A stretch of DNA of 64,000 nt. Origin: Kuafuiihalomonas sp039024635 (GTDB lineage Bacteria; Myxococcota; Kuafuiibacteriia; Kuafuiibacteriales; Kuafuiibacteriaceae). A program made the translations under genes and the position numbers. The stretch lies in contig JBCCQA010000019.1 of the NCBI GenBank assembly GCA_039024635.1, positions 1 through 64,000 of the forward strand, written 5' to 3'. Within the stretch, counting starts at the first letter, position 1; every line of letters starts with the position of its first letter. This document shows positions 59,463 to 64,000 of this stretch, piece by piece. A model generated the notes under the pieces. That model worked only from the letters and a program-made list of their open reading frames with translations. It ran no database searches and was not told where the DNA came from.

Positions 59463-61571
59463 CTACTTCTTGGCGGCTTCTTTTTCGCGATACTTGGTGA
59501 TCAGCTCTTCCTCGACGTTGGCCGGGGTGACCGCGTACTTGGCGAACTCCATCGTGAACTCGGCCTTTCCTTGGGTGGCCGAGCGAAGGGTGGTGGCGTA
59601 GCCGAACATCTCGGCCAGCGGCACTTCGGCCTCGGTCCGAGTCATGCCCATCTCCTCCGTCGAGCCGAGAACGATGCCACGACGCTGCATGATGGTCGTG
59701 AGGACGTTGCCGGCGTGCTCGGTCGGGCCCTCGACCTCTACCTTCATGATTGGCTCCAAGACCCGCGGCTTGGCCTTCTCGTAGGTCTCTCGCCAGGCGC
59801 CGCGAGCGGCCTCTTGGAAGGCCACGTCCGAAGAGTCGACGGGGTGGAACTGGCCATCGTTCAGAGAGATCTTAACTTTCACGACCGGGACGCCGATCAA
59901 TCGACCCTTCTCCAGTTGGGACTTGAAGCCCTTTTCCACCGAAGGGATGAACTGTCTCGGAATCGCGCCACCGACGATCTTGTCTTCGAAGATGAAGTCC
60001 TCGGAGCTGTCTTCGCCGTCGAGGATCGGCTCGATCTTTCCGACCACTCGACCGAACTGACCCGACCCACCGGTCTGCTTCTTGTGGGTGTAGCCGTAGT
60101 CGGCGGGCTGGGTCAGCGTCTCGCGGTAGGCCACCTGAGGCGGCGAAGTCTCGACCGTGCAGTTGTACTCCCGCTTCATGCGCTCGATGTAGACGTCGAG
60201 CTGAAGCTCACCCATGCCCGAGATGACGGTCTCCCCGGACTCTTCGTCCACGCCAGCACGGAAGGTGGGGTCCTCTTTCACGAAGCGCTGCAGGGCCTTG
60301 GAAAGGTTCTGCTCGGATTTCGCGTCCTTGGGCTTGATGGACAAAGAGATGACGGGCTCAGGCACGTGCATCGAAGTCATCGTGAACTTCACGCTGCCGT
60401 CGGTGAAGGTATCGCCAGAGGCGCAATCGAGTCCGAAGATGGCCACGATATCGCCAGCCTGGGTGTCGTCGATGTCCTCCATGTCGGCTGCGTGCATCCG
60501 GACCAGTCGGGCAATCTTGGTCTTCTTTCCCGTCCGCTGATTGAAGACGAACTCGTCTCGCTTCAGGGTGCCCTGATAGACCCGCATATAGGTCAACTGA
60601 CCGTAGCGCCCGTCTTCCAGTTTGAAAGCCAGACCAACGAAGGGCTTCTCGGGATCCGAGGGCAGGACTACCTGCTTGCCTTCCTCGCCGTCCTTTTCGA
60701 TCTGGATGGCCGTGTTCTCGACGTCGAAGGGGGTGGGCAGGAAGTCGATGACCGCATCGAGGAGCTTCTGCACGCCCTTGTTCTTGTAGGCCGAACCGAG
60801 GAAGACCGGCGTGAGCTGAAGAGAAAGCGTGCCTCGCCGAACGGCCTCTCGGACCATCTCCGGGTCCACGTTGTCTTCGAGGACGGCCTCCATCAGTTCG
60901 TCCGAGAACATCGACACCGAGTCGAGGAGCTTCTCACGGTACTCGGCCGCCTGGTCGGCGAGCTCGGCCGGGATCTCGTCGGTCCGGACCGTTTCGCCCC
61001 GCTCACCGTCGAAGTAGATCGCTTTCATTTCGATGAGGTCGACCACGCCCTCGTGCTTGTCCTCCAAGCCGATCGGGATCTGCATCATCACGGCGTTGTG
61101 GTTCAGCTTGTCGATCAGGGTCTTGGTGGCCCGAAAGGGGTCGGCGCCGGTCCGGTCGCACTTGTTGATGAAGGCAAGGCGCGGAACGTTGTAGCGTCGC
61201 ATTTGCCGGTCGACCGTGAAGGACTGGGACTGCACGCCAGCCACGGAGTCGAGGACTAGGATGGCACCGTCGAGCACGCGCAGGGACCGCTCGACCTCGA
61301 CCGTGAAGTCGACGTGTCCGGGGGTGTCGATGATGTTGATGTGGTGCTTGCCCCAAGAGCAGTGGGTGGCGGCCGAGGCGATGGTGATCCCGCGCTCGCG
61401 CTCCAGCTCCATGGAGTCCATCTTGGCCCCAACGCCGTCCTTGCCGCGCACCTCGTGGATGGCGTGTACGCGGCCCGTGTAGAACAGGATGCGCTCCGTC
61501 AGCGTCGTCTTTCCGCTGTCGATGTGGGCGGAAATGCCGATGTTGCGAATGGTCTTCAGATCTTTGATCAC
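59463..61571 (-). CDS. fusA: elongation factor G, EF-G1 of the spirochaete/planctomycete/delta type
   Basis: 702 residues from GTG 61571, which has GAGG seven bases upstream; the frame runs on to GTG 61634. GTPase motifs: G1 SAHIDSGKTTLTE, switch I/II RERGITIASAATH and IIDTPGHVDFTVEVERSLRV, G4 INKCDR. HIDSGKTT (Ser in place of the usual Ala) and RVHAIHEVRGKDGVGAKMDS match the mitochondrial-like spdEFG1 group, not canonical bacterial EF-G. Domains II-V follow normally. It moves tRNAs on the ribosome. A canonical EF-G may exist elsewhere in the genome. Confidence 0.94.
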   Translation of the reverse strand: MIKDLKTIRNIGISAHIDSGKTTLTERILFYTGRVHAIHEVRGKDGVGAKMDSMELERERGITIASAATHCSWGKHHINIIDTPGHVDFTVEVERSLRVLDGAILVLDSVAGVQSQSFTVDRQMRRYNVPRLAFINKCDRTGADPFRATKTLIDKLNHNAVMMQIPIGLEDKHEGVVDLIEMKAIYFDGERGETVRTDEIPAELADQAAEYREKLLDSVSMFSDELMEAVLEDNVDPEMVREAVRRGTLSLQLTPVFLGSAYKNKGVQKLLDAVIDFLPTPFDVENTAIQIEKDGEEGKQVVLPSDPEKPFVGLAFKLEDGRYGQLTYMRVYQGTLKRDEFVFNQRTGKKTKIARLVRMHAADMEDIDDTQAGDIVAIFGLDCASGDTFTDGSVKFTMTSMHVPEPVISLSIKPKDAKSEQNLSKALQRFVKEDPTFRAGVDEESGETVISGMGELQLDVYIERMKREYNCTVETSPPQVAYRETLTQPADYGYTHKKQTGGSGQFGRVVGKIEPILDGEDSSEDFIFEDKIVGGAIPRQFIPSVEKGFKSQLEKGRLIGVPVVKVKISLNDGQFHPVDSSDVAFQEAARGAWRETYEKAKPRVLEPIMKVEVEGPTEHAGNVLTTIMQRRGIVLGSTEEMGMTRTEAEVPLAEMFGYATTLRSATQGKAEFTMEFAKYAVTPANVEEELITKYREKEAAKK

Positions 61572-61717
61572 GGACTGGCCTCTATCGGGCGGCGATACAT
61601 CTGATTCGGGCCGGCTTGACAAGTTGGGATTCACCGTTTGTGTGCGATCGTTCCCCCCTTCCCGGAAGCGGCGTTATCGATGGGAAAGCCGCGAGCCCCG
61701 GGGCACCTTGTCCCAGC

Positions 61718-62788
61718 ATGCGAATCGCGCCCGCCATGGCCCTCGGTCTCCTCGTCGGGACAGGGACTGCGTGCTCGCGGCCCAGTCCGGCTGCGCTCGA
61801 GAGTGAGAAAAAGGCCACTCCTGGCGTCCGGGTCGAAGTGGCGCCGGTGCGCGCGGGCGTTCTACCCAAGGTGTGGACGGTTGTGGGCGATGTCACGGCC
61901 GATGCACGAGCCTCCCTTGCCTCGGGTGCAAATGGCGCCGTCGACGCCGTCGAAGTAGAGGTCGGGGACCGGGTGAAGAAGGGCGCCCTTCTGGCTGAAG
62001 TCGACCCTCGGCTCCCCCGAGCCCGTCTGGCCGTGGCTCGGGCCGAGGTGCAGCGGGCGGAGCGTAGCTTGGCCTTGGCCAAAGTCGAGCTGGACCGCAT
62101 CGATGACCTGGATCCCGGTATCGTCCCGCCCATTGATCTCGACCGGGCCAAGTCGCAGGTCGATACCGCCGAAGCTGTCCTCGCCTCGACTCGGGCCGCC
62201 CAGCTCGAGGCCCTGACCCTGCTCGAGCTGCACCGGGTGGTGGCGCCCTTCGATGGGGTCGTCGCCGCTCGGCAGGCGGACCCGGGCGACTGGGTCGAGT
62301 CGGGCGATCCGCTGCTGGAGCTGGTCAGCATCGAGACGGTCGACGTCCTGGTCGAGCTGCCCGAGCTCGTTCTCACGGAAGTTGCGGTGGGCTTTCGCGC
62401 CGAGACCGCCGCCGGTGACTTGAGGGTCGCAGGCATCGTTCCCGCCCTCGACCCCGTCGAGCGCACGGCCCGGGTGCGCCTCGTCCCCGCGACGCCCGAG
62501 GTCGCGGCCCAACTCCGGCCCGGGAGCGCGATCGACGTCGCCTTCGAGGTCCCGGTGGAGGCCGAAGCGGCGGTCTTGGTATCGAGCGATGCTCTCTTGC
62601 AAAGCCCCAGCGAAACGCGGCTGGTCCGGGTGCGGGACGGGAAGGCCGAGATCCTGGTGATTCGCGTCGTAGCCCGCACCCACACAGAGGCCCTGGTGGA
62701 GGCTGAGGGGCTGTCGGTCGGGGACCGCGTCGTGGTTCGCGGCAACGAGCGGCTCAAGCCCGACGCCCCGCTGCTCATCGAGGACTGA
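61718..62788 (+). CDS. RND efflux membrane-fusion lipoprotein
   Basis: 356 residues from ATG 61718. MRIAPAMALGLLVGTGTAC is a lipoprotein signal. The body has the HlyD pattern: a barrel-sandwich half (GAVDAVEVEVGDRVKKGALL), a coiled hairpin (LAVARAEVQRAERSLALAKVEL), the second half (VVAPFDGVVAARQADPGDWV) and a membrane-proximal domain. It connects the RND pump to an outer-membrane channel; the pump gene follows in the next base pairs. Confidence 0.92.
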   Translation: MRIAPAMALGLLVGTGTACSRPSPAALESEKKATPGVRVEVAPVRAGVLPKVWTVVGDVTADARASLASGANGAVDAVEVEVGDRVKKGALLAEVDPRLPRARLAVARAEVQRAERSLALAKVELDRIDDLDPGIVPPIDLDRAKSQVDTAEAVLASTRAAQLEALTLLELHRVVAPFDGVVAARQADPGDWVESGDPLLELVSIETVDVLVELPELVLTEVAVGFRAETAAGDLRVAGIVPALDPVERTARVRLVPATPEVAAQLRPGSAIDVAFEVPVEAEAAVLVSSDALLQSPSETRLVRVRDGKAEILVIRVVARTHTEALVEAEGLSVGDRVVVRGNERLKPDAPLLIED

Positions 62789-62789
62789 A

Positions 62790-64000
62790 GTGGAGGGAGG
62801 CGGTCTCATCGGGCTGGCGGTGCGCCGGCCCATCTCCGTTCTGTCTGGCGTACTGCTCGTTTGCCTCCTCGGGACCCTGGCCCTGACCCAGCTCCCGATT
62901 CAGCTCACGCCCGACATCGCCATACCCACCCTGAGCGTGAGTACGAACTGGCCAGGCGCTTCGCCGGCCGAGGTCGAGGCCGAGATCCTGGAGGAGCAGG
63001 AAGACGCCCTGAAGACCTTGAGTGGCTTGGTGCGGATGGAGGCTACGGCGGAGCCCGATCGAAGTACCCTGCGCCTCGAGCTGGAGGTCGGAACGCCCAT
63101 TCAGGAGTCCTTGGTCCGCGCCACCAATCTCTTGAGCCAGGTCCCAGACTATCCAGAGGCCGCAAACCAACCGGTCATCGACAGCGCTGACGACACGGGA
63201 CCGCCCCTGGCCGTTATCACCATCACTGCCCAGGATGGGCGCTACCCCGGCGCCTACCGAACTTGGGTGGCCGAGAACGTCCAGCCTCGACTGGACCGAA
63301 TCCCTGGGGTGGCCAACTCTCGCCTCATCGGCGGGCAGGACCGGGAAGTCCGGGTTTTGTTCGAACCCAGGGCCCTCGCCAGCCGTGGGCTCGGCCTGCA
63401 GGACGTTCGAACCCGGATTCGAAGTGAGCTTAGGAACCTCTCCGCTGGGGACGTGACCTGGGGGAAGCGCCAGCTTCTGGTGCGCACGCCCCTGGAGCCG
63501 GAGCTTCCCGAAGATCTCGAAGAGCTGGTCTTGGCCTACCGGGAAGAGGGTGGGCCCATCCGCCTCGGTGACGTGGCCACGGTGCAGTATGGCTTGCGAA
63601 AGGCCCGGGCTCGCGTGTTCTCCGACGATCGCCAGTCCTTGGTCTTCCTGCTCTTCCGGGAGGCGGGGTCCAACGTCTTGACGGTCACCCGACAGGTTCG
63701 GGCCGAGGTTCAGAGAATTCAGGACGAGCAAATGGCGTCCCGTGGCCTGGACATCGACGTCGTCGACGATCAGGTCGACTACATCGAAGCGGCCCTTTCG
63801 CTGGTGCGTCAGAATCTCGTGGTGGGCGGATTGCTGGCCGTGCTCGTCCTGCTAGTCTTCTTGCGATCCTGGCGGGCGTCCTTGGTGGTCAGTATTGCTA
63901 TCCCGGTCTGTACCCTTGGCACGGCCTTGGGCATGGCGGCATTGGGAAGGACCATCAACGTCGTGTCCCTGGCCGGAATGGCCTTTGCGGTGGGCATGGT
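62790..64000 (+). CDS. RND efflux transporter (AcrB/MdtB-like), N-terminal part cut by window end
   Basis: At least 403 residues, GTG start at 62790 one base after the adaptor stop. VRRPISVLSGVLLVCLLGTLAL is the first helix; QLPIQLTPDIAIPTLSVST and the pairing ASPAEVEAEILEEQEDALKTL are the RND porter-domain opening. The second helix set begins LVVGGLLAVLVLLVFLRSWRASLVVSIAIPV. Cargo unknown. Runs past the window end. Confidence 0.92.
   Translation, partial: MEGGGLIGLAVRRPISVLSGVLLVCLLGTLALTQLPIQLTPDIAIPTLSVSTNWPGASPAEVEAEILEEQEDALKTLSGLVRMEATAEPDRSTLRLELEVGTPIQESLVRATNLLSQVPDYPEAANQPVIDSADDTGPPLAVITITAQDGRYPGAYRTWVAENVQPRLDRIPGVANSRLIGGQDREVRVLFEPRALASRGLGLQDVRTRIRSELRNLSAGDVTWGKRQLLVRTPLEPELPEDLEELVLAYREEGGPIRLGDVATVQYGLRKARARVFSDDRQSLVFLLFREAGSNVLTVTRQVRAEVQRIQDEQMASRGLDIDVVDDQVDYIEAALSLVRQNLVVGGLLAVLVLLVFLRSWRASLVVSIAIPVCTLGTALGMAALGRTINVVSLAGMAFAVGM

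Overview
The window reads as a GC-rich chromosome segment from a deltaproteobacterial or myxobacterial lineage (Myxococcota or Bradymonadota-like). Supporting features are an alternative complex III (Act) respiratory operon joined to an A2-type heme-copper oxidase, an elongation factor G of the spirochaete/planctomycete/delta type (HIDSGKTT P-loop), many short cysteine-rich lipoproteins, and many GTG/TTG starts. The lineage is inferred from gene content; no rRNA or tRNA gene was seen.

Left edge (1-4.7 kb) is a mobile or island region: the 3' part of an IS5-type transposase, a two-gene cassette on the minus strand (a long uncharacterised protein resembling the N-terminal half of some restriction endonucleases, translationally coupled to a zinc-ribbon/coiled-coil/GIY-YIG protein), then an IS3-type element whose orfB carries an in-frame TAG. 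From 4.7 kb the sequence becomes ordinary chromosome: a CoA-transferase, a transglutaminase-like protein with an S46 dipeptidyl peptidase, cysteine synthase with a Nudix hydrolase, a GH113-like glycosidase, a band-7 lipoprotein, pyroglutamyl peptidase, an RND/MMPL exporter and a tandem-FKBP lipoprotein.

The most remarkable gene is sucA (16.7-20.0 kb). Its 2-oxoglutarate dehydrogenase E1 carries a complete cyclic-nucleotide-binding domain between the N-terminal E2-docking helix and the catalytic core, with an intact phosphate-binding cassette, and it is followed by sucB. This suggests direct allosteric control of the TCA cycle by a cyclic nucleotide.

21-38 kb holds a kappa-GST/DsbA-type isomerase, YggT, NhaA (with a hairpin over its start region), a SNF2 helicase, an M49-like zinc peptidase lipoprotein, Cys-rich lipoproteins, an M23 peptidase, a methyltransferase, a PhoB-PhoR pair, a two-gene ergothioneine operon (egtD-egtB), a SpoU methyltransferase and a CarH-like B12 photoreceptor-type repressor.

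38.8-50.5 kb is a tightly overlapped respiratory operon: actABCDEF, a small membrane protein, SCO, coxA, coxC, coxD. A subunit II gene (coxB) is missing, and ActE has a His/Gly-rich tail. Pentaheme ActA and the other Act subunits oxidise quinol and pass electrons through cytochrome c to the oxidase, which SCO helps load with copper.

50.4-64 kb contains hydrolases, a methyltransferase, a DsbA-like lipoprotein, a GNAT-RibD-type reductase fusion, a GST, a TetR/SRPBCC divergent pair with a palindromic operator, a LysR/haloalkane-dehalogenase divergent pair with its own palindrome, a degenerate P-loop plus SLOG-like fusion downstream of fusA, and the start of an RND efflux operon cut by the window end. 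Several exopeptidases (S46, M49-like, C15) suggest a peptide-consuming, possibly bacterivorous, lifestyle.
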